A stretch of DNA of 64,000 nucleotides from VAZQ01 sp963835165. Its GTDB lineage: Bacteria; Pseudomonadota; Alphaproteobacteria; Rhizobiales; Xanthobacteraceae. The notes under the pieces are model-generated. The model made no database searches, had not been told where the DNA came from, and saw nothing but the letters and a program-made list of their open reading frames with translations. Shown one piece after another: positions 55,809-63,832 of the stretch. Positions within the stretch are counted from its first letter, which is position 1. Every line of letters begins with the position of its first letter. The translations under genes were made by a program, and so were the position numbers. Where the stretch lies: assembly GCA_963835165.1 (NCBI GenBank), contig CAWIGD010000048.1, positions 124,001 through 188,000 on the forward strand, written 5' to 3'.

Positions 55809-56582
55809 ATGAACCGCTCTCCGTTAGAAAGCGCCGACGCCCTAGGCCAATCGTTCACCGGGCACTATGCATCAGGCAATTCTTTCGCCGTCTTTGGATC
55901 ATCTGGGAACACTCCATTTTCCCGGCCTGGGTATGGACACAACAAGGGGTCTAACGATCCGATTGCAAGTTCTCACTTTTCTTTGGCTCGTTATGGATAC
56001 TTCTCAATCCCTGCCTTGGGGCACTACGATACAACTCATGGCTACGATCCAGGACACACTGAGGTTCTCCGCGAGCAAATAGCCCTAATCGTGGGCTTCA
56101 GGCGCCCGCAAGGAGAAATTGCAATACCGTTAACTAAGGTAGACGCGAAGAGGTACGTAAGGCTGGTTTCCGCATCGGCCCAAATGGCTGCTGCGTCGTC
56201 GGTCGCCGCAGACGCACACGTCGAGCCGATGAAGGGCCGTCGAACCGGACCCGTGAAAGTCTTGAGCAAAATCGCCAAGGACTGGCGGCTGTCTGACTCT
56301 GAGCTGGCAAGCCTTCTGGCATATCCAAACTCGCAAAGCGCAGCGGACTTGCTGGACGGTAGTCTCAGTCTACGTGGTCCCGATCGCGAGGATCGAGTTC
56401 GCCTGCTGTATGGAATCTATCGAATTCTTTCGTCCCTTTTTCCACCAGAGCGCCAACAAGCGTGGCTGAGAGGTCCCAATCAATATCTGAGCGACAAATC
56501 ACCTTTAGATTTCATGATGGAGCGCCGAATTCCGGGGATGGTTTCCGTGCGGACCTTGGTTGAACGTCTTGCCGGCCGTTAA
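55809..56582 (+). CDS. DUF2384/MbcA-type antitoxin with an unusual N-terminal extension
   Basis: A 257-residue protein. The C-terminal 110 residues match the Xre/MbcA/ParS antitoxin type: KVLSKIAKDWRLSDSELASLLAYPNSQSAADLL (helix-turn-helix-like), then the DUF2384 toxin-binding part VRLLYGIYRILSSLFPPERQQAWLRGPNQYLSDKSPLDFMMERRIPGMVSVRTLVERL. The first 120 residues are rich in Gly, Ser, Phe, Tyr and His and have no counterpart in ordinary antitoxins of 110-150 residues. It begins next to the stop of the preceding gene and its 3' end overlaps the RES toxin gene by 23 bases, so the three are probably coupled. Confidence 0.75.
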   Translation: MNRSPLESADALGQSFTGHYASGNSFAVFGSSGNTPFSRPGYGHNKGSNDPIASSHFSLARYGYFSIPALGHYDTTHGYDPGHTEVLREQIALIVGFRRPQGEIAIPLTKVDAKRYVRLVSASAQMAAASSVAADAHVEPMKGRRTGPVKVLSKIAKDWRLSDSELASLLAYPNSQSAADLLDGSLSLRGPDREDRVRLLYGIYRILSSLFPPERQQAWLRGPNQYLSDKSPLDFMMERRIPGMVSVRTLVERLAGR

Positions 56583-57195
56583 TGTTCTCCCCCAGGCAGT
56601 GACGCGCGGTTTTAATGATCGCACGTACAGAGTCGCTCTGACCGTAAATGAAATTGAGACATTTAAGCAATGCATTCAGGACGACGACCCCCTCGCGCTT
56701 CAGGAGGCGATTGATTTTTTCCCTTTCGAGGAATCCGATCTCCAAGCACTGTTAAATCGCCCCTTCACGCCACCGTTTCGGGAAGGTCGTTTTTCAGATG
56801 GCAGTCACGCGGTTTTCTATTCGGCTTGGGAGCGGGAAACAGCCGGCGACGAATATGCCCATACCGCACCGAGTTACTTTCCGGCGACGATGAGGACATG
56901 GATCTTTCGGCTGCATTTAATCGACTGCCATGTGTTGGGAACCCTGGCTGACCTCCGGCCGCTGGTGGCGACATTTCCTGGTCTCATTACCAATGACCAC
57001 GGGTTCTGTCGCGAAGTCGGCGCAGACGCTTTTGCTAAAAATTCCGATGGTCTCTTAGCTGTTTCAGTTAGACGAGCAGCTGGAACAAACGCTGCGATCT
57101 TTAAGCGCGATTGTCTTTCCGACCCCAAGCAAATCGGCTCGGTGCTGTGTACGGTTGACGCCGTTGCAAAGACGGCAACTTATGAGTTTAGCTAG
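56560..57195 (+). CDS. RES-domain toxin
   Basis: A RES-family protein of about 211 residues (or 198 from a GTG at 56599). RES toxins of Xre-RES systems degrade NAD+. Key landmarks are the N-terminal Arg of TYRVAL, the block GRFSDGSHAVFYSAWERETAGDEYAH (about residues 79-105) with an Arg/Tyr/Glu layout like the ADP-ribosyltransferase-like pocket, and VSVRRAAGTNAAIFKRDCL near the end. It overlaps the antitoxin gene by 23 bases, the usual order antitoxin then toxin. The TTG start is inferred. Confidence 0.72.
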   Translation: MNVLPAVNVLPQAVTRGFNDRTYRVALTVNEIETFKQCIQDDDPLALQEAIDFFPFEESDLQALLNRPFTPPFREGRFSDGSHAVFYSAWERETAGDEYAHTAPSYFPATMRTWIFRLHLIDCHVLGTLADLRPLVATFPGLITNDHGFCREVGADAFAKNSDGLLAVSVRRAAGTNAAIFKRDCLSDPKQIGSVLCTVDAVAKTATYEFS

Positions 57196-57362
57196 TCAAT
57201 AGATATATTATCATTTGGATGCCGTGCTTGTGACATGCCGGTCACTGCCTCCCGTTGGCCGGCAAGCCCGGCGAGTCAACGGCGCGGCTGGCGGTTGGTT
57301 CGACGCCAGGGGCGTCAAGCGTACGGTACTAAACCCCGAAAACCCGCGAATTCGAGGCGCGC

Positions 57363-57479
57363 TCACACCGCCTGCTTGGAGATCTTTTCATATCGCGGCT
57401 CGTCGCGGGCCCAGCGTCCGCCATTGCTGCGGTCCAAATCCGGCGGATCAAAAAACTGCCGCTGCAGGTGCGTGATCAT
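57363..57479 (-). CDS. Short protein related to the 53.6-kb island protein
   Basis: A 38-residue frame MITHLQRQFFDPPDLDRSNG... ending RWARDEPRYEKISKQAV. Its tail matches the C terminus of the 85-residue protein at 53550-53807. It is either a complete member of a small family or the 3' remnant of a duplicated gene. Confidence 0.4.
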   Translation of the reverse strand: MITHLQRQFFDPPDLDRSNGGRWARDEPRYEKISKQAV

Positions 57480-57613
57480 TCTCGACTAGTCGAGTACTTA
57501 CCCGCCGAGGTCTGCGAGAGGATGAGATAGGAGCCGACATGATCCTGCCCGCCTTTGAAAGTGTTCCGAGTTGGTCGGTCGACTGGGGTCTCCTCGCTAT
57601 CATAGGCAACAAG

Positions 57614-57718
57614 ATGCCGCCGCGAGATCCCAACGACAAGGATGACGAGGACGAAGAAGACGACGAGGACGAAGACCTCGAGCCGCCGGTTGTGAGAGAA
57701 CCCGAACTGGATGAATAG
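57614..57718 (+). CDS. Small very acidic protein
   Basis: A 34-residue frame: MPPRDPNDKDDEDEEDDEDED..., then PPVVREPELDE. About half of the residues are Asp or Glu. Comparable short MPP(R/K)DP...-acidic-...REPE proteins are frequent in this order. An upstream in-frame ATG at 57540 would lengthen it. Function unknown. Confidence 0.4.
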   Translation: MPPRDPNDKDDEDEEDDEDEDLEPPVVREPELDE

Positions 57719-57763
57719 CGTGAGCGACACGCGCTACGGTGGCCTAGAATCACGCCGTCCGGC

Positions 57764-58744
57764 CTATTCGGTTTTCGCGAGGCCCGCGCGCTGAATCAGG
57801 CTGCCCCAGCGGTCGATCTCCGACGCCAGGAATTTCTGCAACTCGGTCGGCGGCGGGCTGTCGACCGGGATGGTGCCAATCCGAACGATTACGTCGCGAA
57901 CCTCCGGCGTCGCGGCCACCGCCTCGAGTTCGGCGTGCAGCCGATCGATCACCGGTTTGGGCGTTGCCGACGGCGCGCAGATCATCGTCCATCCGACGGC
58001 ATCGAAGCCCGGCACTCCGGACTCCGCAATCGTCGGCACGTTGGGTAATGCCGGGACGCGTGCGGTAGAACTCACGCCGAGCGCGCGCACCCTACCGGCG
58101 TTGATGTGGCCGACTACGCTGCCCGCGTCTGCAAACATTAGCGCAACGTGACCCGCCATCACGTCGTTGAGCGCGGGAGGCGCGCCGCGATAGGCGACGC
58201 CGTTCATCTTGGTTCCGGTCATGCTCTGGAACAGTTCGGCGGCGAGAAAGATTGCAGCGCCTGCGCCACTGTGGCCAAAAGTGATCTCGCCGGGCTTCTG
58301 CTTGAGCAATACGACCAATTCCGAAACCGATTTGGCTGGCACGCTGGGATGGACCACCAGCGCAAGCGGCGTCCGGAACAGGAGCGCAATCGCCTGTAGG
58401 TCCTTAAGTGTGTCGAACGGCATGTTCTTGACCAGCGTGGGATTGGCGGCGAGCGAGCTTGCCGGTGCCAGCAGGGTGTGACCGTCCGGCGGCGCGTTGG
58501 CAACGGCGGCGGCCGCAATGTTGCCGCCGGCGCCGGCGCGGTTCTCGATTACGACCGGCTTGCCGAGCCGCTTCTGAAGTTTGGGAGCCATTGCGCGCAT
58601 CACGACGTCGATGCTGCCGCCGGGCGGGAAAGAGACGACGAAGGTGATCGGTCCGGTCGGGAACTCTTGTCCGAAGCCACGGCCACCGAGCGCAAAAAGG
58701 CCTGCCAGCGCGGGCGCAATCAGAACGGCACGACGTGCGATCAT
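57764..58744 (-). CDS. Bug/TctC-family substrate-binding protein (lone)
   Basis: A 326-residue secreted protein of the tripartite tricarboxylate family. The signal peptide RAVLIAPALAGLFALGGRGFG precedes FPTGPITFVVSFPPGGSIDVVMRAMAPKLQKRLGKPVVIENRAGAGGNIAAAAVANAPPDGHTLLA. The C-terminal block is VPTIAESGVPGFDAVGWTMICAPSATPKPVIDRL. No TctA or TctB genes are nearby, as is common for this expanded family. The ligand is unknown. Confidence 0.88.
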   Translation of the reverse strand: MIARRAVLIAPALAGLFALGGRGFGQEFPTGPITFVVSFPPGGSIDVVMRAMAPKLQKRLGKPVVIENRAGAGGNIAAAAVANAPPDGHTLLAPASSLAANPTLVKNMPFDTLKDLQAIALLFRTPLALVVHPSVPAKSVSELVVLLKQKPGEITFGHSGAGAAIFLAAELFQSMTGTKMNGVAYRGAPPALNDVMAGHVALMFADAGSVVGHINAGRVRALGVSSTARVPALPNVPTIAESGVPGFDAVGWTMICAPSATPKPVIDRLHAELEAVAATPEVRDVIVRIGTIPVDSPPPTELQKFLASEIDRWGSLIQRAGLAKTE

Positions 58745-59160
58745 TGTTCGTTTCCTGCCGATGCCAGGAAGACTATACGCACAATCCGCGGGCGCGTACG
58801 TCGCAGCGTCGCATGGCCGTGGCCGGGGAAGGCATGTTGCGGATCGTCCACGACCGCCGAGTAATCGTTAAGCCCGCGCGTGCAGCGACCGACAACGACG
58901 GGCCCGCTGCAAATCTGTTCAAGAAATCTGTTCGCTGACTACTTCCTCGACCACCGGTGCGATCAGATCGTGGTATCGTCGTGCCATTGGCTGAGATTTT
59001 ATAGCCGGCTATCGACGTTACGGCTCGCGGGTGGCTTCGGGGGTGGGGAACGATCCGCCGCGTATAATGCAATGATATCAACAAAGGTAGGCGGACGACC
59101 GCTCCGCCCAATGCGCCTCCGGAAGGAAGCCTTCAAACTCCCTCAGGATTGTTCTTTCCT
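58745..59160. other. Intergenic region upstream of the second RES module
   Basis: About 415 bases without a supportable gene. The region becomes AT-richer towards the antitoxin start. I see no repeat or RNA fold worth naming. Confidence 0.4.
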
Positions 59161-59188
59161 TAGCAATTATTTTCGTATATTATTGCTA
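59161..59188 (+). promoter_or_regulatory. Candidate autoregulatory operator at the antitoxin start
   Basis: TAGCAAT (59161-59167) and ATTGCTA (59182-59188) form a perfect 7-bp inverted repeat with a 14-base gap; its last base is the A of the start codon. TATATT (59176-59181) inside it could be the -10 box. A bound antitoxin would block transcription and translation start. Confidence 0.45.
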
Positions 59189-59589
59189 TGGAAATGAAGG
59201 CTTCCATGCCGCCAACCAAGCCCCGACAGGTATCCGCGGCCGACCAAGCCGCCGTCGTCACCAAAGCCACGCTCAGGGCCGCGTCCCAACTACGACTGAC
59301 CAACAAGGCGCTCGCGAACGTGATCGGCGTGTCGGAGGCGACCGTCTCCCGCATGCGCAGCGAGGATTACACGCTCCAGCTCGGGCAAAAGCCATTCGAA
59401 CTCGCCGTCCTGTTCGTGCGTCTCTACCGTTCGCTCGACGCCATCGTCGGCGGCGACGACGCTGTCGCTAGTACATGGCTCAAGAACCGCAACGCGGTGC
59501 TCGATGCCGAGCCGATTGCGCTAATCCAGACCGTGCCCGGGCTGATGAATGTCATCCAGTACCTCGACGCCCGCCGCGCTGTCGTCTGA
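59188..59589 (+). CDS. Xre/MbcA/ParS-type antitoxin
   Basis: A 133-residue antitoxin of ordinary size. Helix-turn-helix-like region LRAASQLRLTNKALANVIGVSEATVSRMRSEDY (about 30-62), then the toxin-binding DUF2384 part ELAVLFVRLYRSLDAIVGGDDAVASTWLKNRNAVLDAEPIALIQTVPGLMNVIQYLDARR. It starts within a palindromic operator and overlaps the RES toxin gene by 41 bases, so both are made from one transcript. Confidence 0.88.
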   Translation: MEMKASMPPTKPRQVSAADQAAVVTKATLRAASQLRLTNKALANVIGVSEATVSRMRSEDYTLQLGQKPFELAVLFVRLYRSLDAIVGGDDAVASTWLKNRNAVLDAEPIALIQTVPGLMNVIQYLDARRAVV

Positions 59590-60319
59590 TGCACGCGCGC
59601 TCGCCAGCATCTGCTGGCGGCTGGTCGAGGCGCAATACCATGTCTCGACGCTAAAGCTCGTGGATTCCGTTGCCGAGCAGGAACTGATCGAAGACCTCAT
59701 TGAGATGACCAAGCCGCCGTTGCCGCTCGAGTGCCGCGACCTGCATTACCTGTTGTCGACACCGTTTCGGTATGGCGCAGTCTACCCCAAAGGATCGCGA
59801 TTTCGGCGAGCCGGAATAACCGAGGGCGTGTTCTACGCTTCGGAAACGCCGCAGACGGCCGTCGCCGAGATGGCGTTCTATCGCCTGCTGTTCTTCGCCG
59901 AGTCGCCCAATACGCCGTGGCCCGCGAACCCAGCCGAATACACGGCCTTCTCAGCCGAATACGGCACCAAGAAAGCAATCGACCTGACCAAGGGCAAATA
60001 CGGCGCCGACAGAACAAAGTGGATGCACGTTACCGACTACAGCCACTGCCAGGCGCTCGCCGAAACCGCGCGAGCAGCCAAGATCGAAGTCATTCGCTAC
60101 GCATCGGTTCGTGATCCGGGCCAAGGAATGAATTTCGCGCTGCTCACTTGTCGGGCCTTCGCGCGCCCCAAGCCGATCGATCAGCAGACATGGCATATTC
60201 GCCTCAGCGATGCCGGAGCCCAGGCGATCTGCGAAGCCCCGAAATCCGGCATTACCTTCGACCGCAAGAGCTTTGCGGCCGATCCACGAATCGCCAAGCT
60301 GCGCTGGGTTCGCGCCTAG
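59549..60319 (+). CDS. RES-domain toxin
   Basis: A 256-residue RES-family toxin; relatives hydrolyse NAD+. The N-terminal arginine lies in SICWRLVEAQYHVST. The core follows as FRYGAVYPKGSRFRRAGITEGVFYASETPQTAVAEMAFYRLLFF (about 70-115), with the Arg, Tyr and Glu positions expected of the pocket. A conserved Ser/Asn-rich stretch near the C terminus is RYASVRDPGQGMNFALL. It overlaps the antitoxin. This is the second RES module in the island and the two toxins are only distantly alike. Confidence 0.87.
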   Translation: MSSSTSTPAALSSDARALASICWRLVEAQYHVSTLKLVDSVAEQELIEDLIEMTKPPLPLECRDLHYLLSTPFRYGAVYPKGSRFRRAGITEGVFYASETPQTAVAEMAFYRLLFFAESPNTPWPANPAEYTAFSAEYGTKKAIDLTKGKYGADRTKWMHVTDYSHCQALAETARAAKIEVIRYASVRDPGQGMNFALLTCRAFARPKPIDQQTWHIRLSDAGAQAICEAPKSGITFDRKSFAADPRIAKLRWVRA

Positions 60320-60584
60320 AAATTGGCATTGAGACGCACTCGACCGGTCGTTTCTCCGGCACCGCTGGAGCCCAGCAGGCTGACTGCGGTTAACGTAGCG
60401 CTTTCCGCGGTTAGGACCTTTCAAGGACGCACCAAGGCGGACGCAGCGTCCGCCCACAATTTATGATTGCCACGAAAATCCAGAGCTTTAGATTTTGCCA
60501 ATCCTGTACCCATAGACGTGCCCCCAACAGCGACCCTCAGGGGCGTCCGCCCACTGTAGACACGGTTGGTGCGTAAGACCGAAG

Positions 60585-60800
60585 TCACCAGGCCGTCTCG
60601 TGATAAGCGAATGGCAAATTATTGTGTTCGATTAAATCTTGCTGGAGGGAGAGGAACTGGGATCCAACATTCTCCAAGTAGGCCCGCGTAATCGTGCGAA
60701 TTCGCATGCCATGCAGCGCAGAGCTCTGCTTCTCCGCGGACTCTCCAGACTCCTTCTCGCCCCATGCCATTACGGAAATGCGCGCTTTCGTCGCCAGCAT
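60585..60800 (-). CDS. Hypothetical protein coupled to the Rieske gene
   Basis: A 71-residue protein whose ATG shares its first base with the last base of the Rieske protein's stop (TAATG), implying translational coupling. It reads MLATKARISVMAWGEK, a polar stretch, then ITRAYLENVGSQFLSLQQDLIEHNNLPFAYHETAW. No cysteine, no membrane helix. No family recognised. The tight coupling suggests a partner of the Rieske protein. Confidence 0.55.
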   Translation of the reverse strand: MLATKARISVMAWGEKESGESAEKQSSALHGMRIRTITRAYLENVGSQFLSLQQDLIEHNNLPFAYHETAW

Positions 60801-62617
60801 TATCGATCGCCGGCGGCGAGGCCAATGGAAGGATTCCCACCCGCGGTAGCCTCCTGATGGAGCTCCCCGCCGCGCATGAGCCGCCGGGCAATATCGGCGG
60901 TCTGCAACCCGGCACGCTCGGTAGGCGAATGGGCGGCAAGATAGCGGGCGACGGCGATCAGGATGTGCCGGCCCTCGTCGGCGTTGCCCCATTCCCCAAA
61001 CTGGCGCGCGCCGGCCTCCAGCATCTGATAGGCGTGAAAGCCCGCGTCCTCGCGCAACAGCGCCCGGCCCAGCGTGGCGATAAGTGCGCGCGGCGGGTGG
61101 CCGAGTGTGAGATGGCGTGCCACGAGACGTGCCGCGAAGTCGACCTGCCGCTGCCGGTCGAAGGCGTCGAGTAGAGCGGCCCGAAGGGCCTCGACATCGG
61201 TGGGCAGATCGTCGAGGAGGTCGCCGCTGTCGCCAGGAATGCGGGCTGGCGGCACGTTCAGATAGCGGGCGAGATAGAGCGCCATCGCGCCGTGCAGGAT
61301 GCCGCATGCAGCCTCGGCGTGGCGGTCCGAGTCGGCGATCCCGATCCGTTTTACCATCTGATGAATGGCGTTGGCATAGGAGAAGACGTGGTGGGCCGTT
61401 TCCCAGTCGGAGTGCTCGTTGGCGCTGCCGAAGCGAGCCACCCTGAGCGCCGCCGCGTAGGCAAGGGAGCGGCCAAGGTCGCTGGGAGCGGCCCCGGCTC
61501 GGACTGCCCCCTTGAGAGCCTCCATGATCGCAACCGGGTCGTCGCCGAGGAGCGTGCGGGCGAGCGCCGCATGATTCGACCAGCGGTTCCTGCCTCGACC
61601 GGCCGCGAACAGGTCCGGGAGCTCCGTTGCCACCGCATGGCACAGGGCGATGAGATCCGCCGGCTGACGCCAAGCAGTCGATTCTTCGGCGCCGCGCGCG
61701 GCAACCATCTGACCGACCACGGTCGGCAGCACCGTTGCAGCGTGCTCCCAGCCGATCAGGTCGAGGCACTCGAACGCCTTATTGATGAAGTCGAGTGAGT
61801 GTCCGCTGTCGGCGAAGGCGCGATCTGTCTCAGCCGTAAGCAGGAGATCGGCGAGCTCGGCCGGCGCAGCGCCGCTCGCGATGGCCGTGAGCACGGTACG
61901 CTCGGCCGCCTCGCGATGGCGTACGGCCGTCCAACGCCGCAGCCACCGGTTGACGGTAGCAAGATCGGGCCGGCTCGCGAGCGGCGCACGCTCCTGGCGC
62001 GGCGCTTGTCCATCGCAGTCAGCGGCGACGCGGCGCGCGCCGTGGAACAGCGCGAGATAGGTCTCTTCCTCCGGTAGCACGGGTAGCAAATTAGCGAGCG
62101 CGGTAAGAATGGTTAGGCCCACGCCCCAGCCGTCACGGTTGCGTGCGCCGAACAACACGATCTGCCGGACGGCGTCCGCGGCTGGCACGCCGGCGGCAAG
62201 TTGGCCGTGTACCGCCTTGGCAATGACAAGGCCGAGGTCGTGGGCAAGGCCGTCGTTGAGCCGTCGGCGCCAATGCGCTGCCGTGTCAGCATAGCCGAAT
62301 GTGGGCTTCACCCACACTTCCAAGTCACGCACTTCGACGGGACAGGTCGGCACGTCGTCGGCCCACAGATCGAAGGTGCAGCCGCTTGCGAGATCGAAGC
62401 GAGCGTGGTGCCAGTGGCAGGTCAGGATGCCATCCTCGAGGCTGCCGCGGTCGAGCGGAAACCCCATGTGTGGACAGCGGCTGTCAAGCGCGAAGACGCG
62501 CCCGCGGTCGTGAATCACGAGGATCGGACGATGCGCCCCGCGCACGACGAGCCGCCCCTTGGCCTTCAGCTCCTCGAGGCTGCCCGCGCAGACGAAGTTC
62601 GTGATCGGAATATTCAT
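60800..62617 (-). CDS. Rieske [2Fe-2S] protein with a long helical C-terminal region
   Basis: A 605-residue protein. The first 100 residues form a Rieske domain of the ferredoxin/oxygenase type: cluster ligands Cys48-X-His50 in RCPHMG and Cys67-X2-His70 in CHWHH. There is no membrane anchor. The remaining 500 residues are almost entirely helical (AHWRRRLNDGLAHDLGLVIAKAVHGQLAAG, LADLLLTAETDRAFADSGHSLDFINKAFECLDLIGW) and have no oxygenase catalytic domain; they look like an alpha-solenoid or an enzyme domain I do not recognise. Rare His/Glu clusters (GHSLDF, EHSDWETAHHVFSYANAIHQM) could bind a metal. It heads a coupled pair with a 71-residue gene. Confidence 0.8.
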   Translation of the reverse strand: MNIPITNFVCAGSLEELKAKGRLVVRGAHRPILVIHDRGRVFALDSRCPHMGFPLDRGSLEDGILTCHWHHARFDLASGCTFDLWADDVPTCPVEVRDLEVWVKPTFGYADTAAHWRRRLNDGLAHDLGLVIAKAVHGQLAAGVPAADAVRQIVLFGARNRDGWGVGLTILTALANLLPVLPEEETYLALFHGARRVAADCDGQAPRQERAPLASRPDLATVNRWLRRWTAVRHREAAERTVLTAIASGAAPAELADLLLTAETDRAFADSGHSLDFINKAFECLDLIGWEHAATVLPTVVGQMVAARGAEESTAWRQPADLIALCHAVATELPDLFAAGRGRNRWSNHAALARTLLGDDPVAIMEALKGAVRAGAAPSDLGRSLAYAAALRVARFGSANEHSDWETAHHVFSYANAIHQMVKRIGIADSDRHAEAACGILHGAMALYLARYLNVPPARIPGDSGDLLDDLPTDVEALRAALLDAFDRQRQVDFAARLVARHLTLGHPPRALIATLGRALLREDAGFHAYQMLEAGARQFGEWGNADEGRHILIAVARYLAAHSPTERAGLQTADIARRLMRGGELHQEATAGGNPSIGLAAGDR

Positions 62618-63029
62618 GGGCGATCCTGTCCGGCAATCGTCCCTTACGGCGGCCGTGAAAGGGCACTGCGCTTCAACGACGTTCCCGGATGAACTGCCTT
62701 CCGGGCGTCAGGATGGCCCTTTTCCGCAGCGCCGCCAAGACCGATCGGATGCGACAGCGCTGCAAAAGGGAGTGGGAATTGGCCTCATGCTCGTCGGCGG
62801 TTACTTGATCAGCAGATAAGATCAGATGATCCCGCCCAATGTCTAACCGAGTTAAAGAAGCCACCAGGTAAACGAACTCGATGAGAAGCAAGGTCGCCGG
62901 AGTTTTTCAGACGCGATCGATTGAAGGCTTGTGCTTGGCTTCGACAAACCGCAAGCACAATTCCATTGAGGCAGGTTGGTCCCATTGTTATCCCTAAATC
63001 GCGAGTCGCGAGAGTGATGGAAGTCTCGT
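62618..63029. other. Intergenic region between the Rieske gene and the DUF488 gene
   Basis: About 410 bases between divergently read genes. It must carry both promoters, but I cannot identify convincing hexamers. No gene recognised. Confidence 0.4.
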
Positions 63030-63560
63030 ATGGCAACCCCCTTCTACACCATCGGGCACTCGACGCGGCCTATCAACGACTTCGTAGACCTATTACGCGC
63101 TAGTGGGGTAACGCTCGTCGCCGACGTTCGTACCGTTCCTCGCTCTCGCACGAACCCGCAATACAATACTGACGTGCTACCCGAAGCACTGGCGGCATAC
63201 CATATCGGATACAGCCACATTGCAGAGCTCGGCGGTTTGCGTGGCAAGCAACACGATGTTCCGCTGAGCGTGAACGCGTTCTGGAAGAATAAAAGTTTTC
63301 ACAACTATGCCGACTACGCAATGGGCGACAGCTTCCACGGCGGTCTCACCCGGCTGCGCGACCTTGGCAAAGTGCAGCGCTGCGCCATCATGTGCGCAGA
63401 GGTGCTGTGGTGGCGGTGCCATCGCCGAATTATCGCAGATTATCTTATGGCCGCAGGTGAAACGGTGCTTCACATTCTTGGCCCGGGAAAAATCGAGCCG
63501 GCACGCCTGACGGCCGGAGTGCGAGAGCGAACCCCTGCAGTCCTGACCTATCCAGCATAG
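63030..63560 (+). CDS. DUF488-family protein
   Basis: A 176-residue soluble protein with the DUF488 opening FYTIGHSTRPINDFVDLLRASGVTLVADVRTVPRSRTNPQYN, then SHIAELGGLRGKQ and the Cys-containing block AIMCAEVLWWRCHRRIIADYLMAAGETVLHI, where the MCAE-x4-CHR pair is the family's hallmark. Length is typical. Function unknown; these proteins often travel in mobile regions. It stands alone. Confidence 0.85.
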   Translation: MATPFYTIGHSTRPINDFVDLLRASGVTLVADVRTVPRSRTNPQYNTDVLPEALAAYHIGYSHIAELGGLRGKQHDVPLSVNAFWKNKSFHNYADYAMGDSFHGGLTRLRDLGKVQRCAIMCAEVLWWRCHRRIIADYLMAAGETVLHILGPGKIEPARLTAGVRERTPAVLTYPA

Positions 63561-63654
63561 CACCCGACCAAGTTGTATCGCCTTGAGCAGAATGTCGGTG
63601 GGCGTCGACTTCACCGCGGACCATCTTCATGAGATCGGCGACGTTTGTAGACTA

Positions 63655-63676
63655 GTGTCCCGATTCCGAAGTTCGC
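63655..63676. repeat. Half copy of the 15-bp-arm palindrome
   Basis: CTAGTGTCC followed by GATTCCGAAGTTCGC (63662-63676) and CATCATTGTG. The left arm and its flank match the copy at 8775-8815, but no right arm follows, so this is a truncated element. The rest of 63561-63832 shows no gene. Confidence 0.55.
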
Positions 63677-63832
63677 ATCATTGTGGGCGTGTACTCATAA
63701 AACGCGCGGGCAATGTCGGTTTTCGGGGTAATGACCCATCTCGGACTTTAGCTGCCATATTTCGCTGCAATGTGAGGCGGTGATGCAAGGCCGCACGGCC
63801 AGACCACGCCGTTTCCGGCAGTCCAGTCGGCT

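Noticed and set aside
62559..62819. 86-codon plus-strand frame ending in a hydrophobic stretch
   Set aside because: Its first part is antisense to the Rieske gene start and no ribosome-binding site is visible. Support is too weak.
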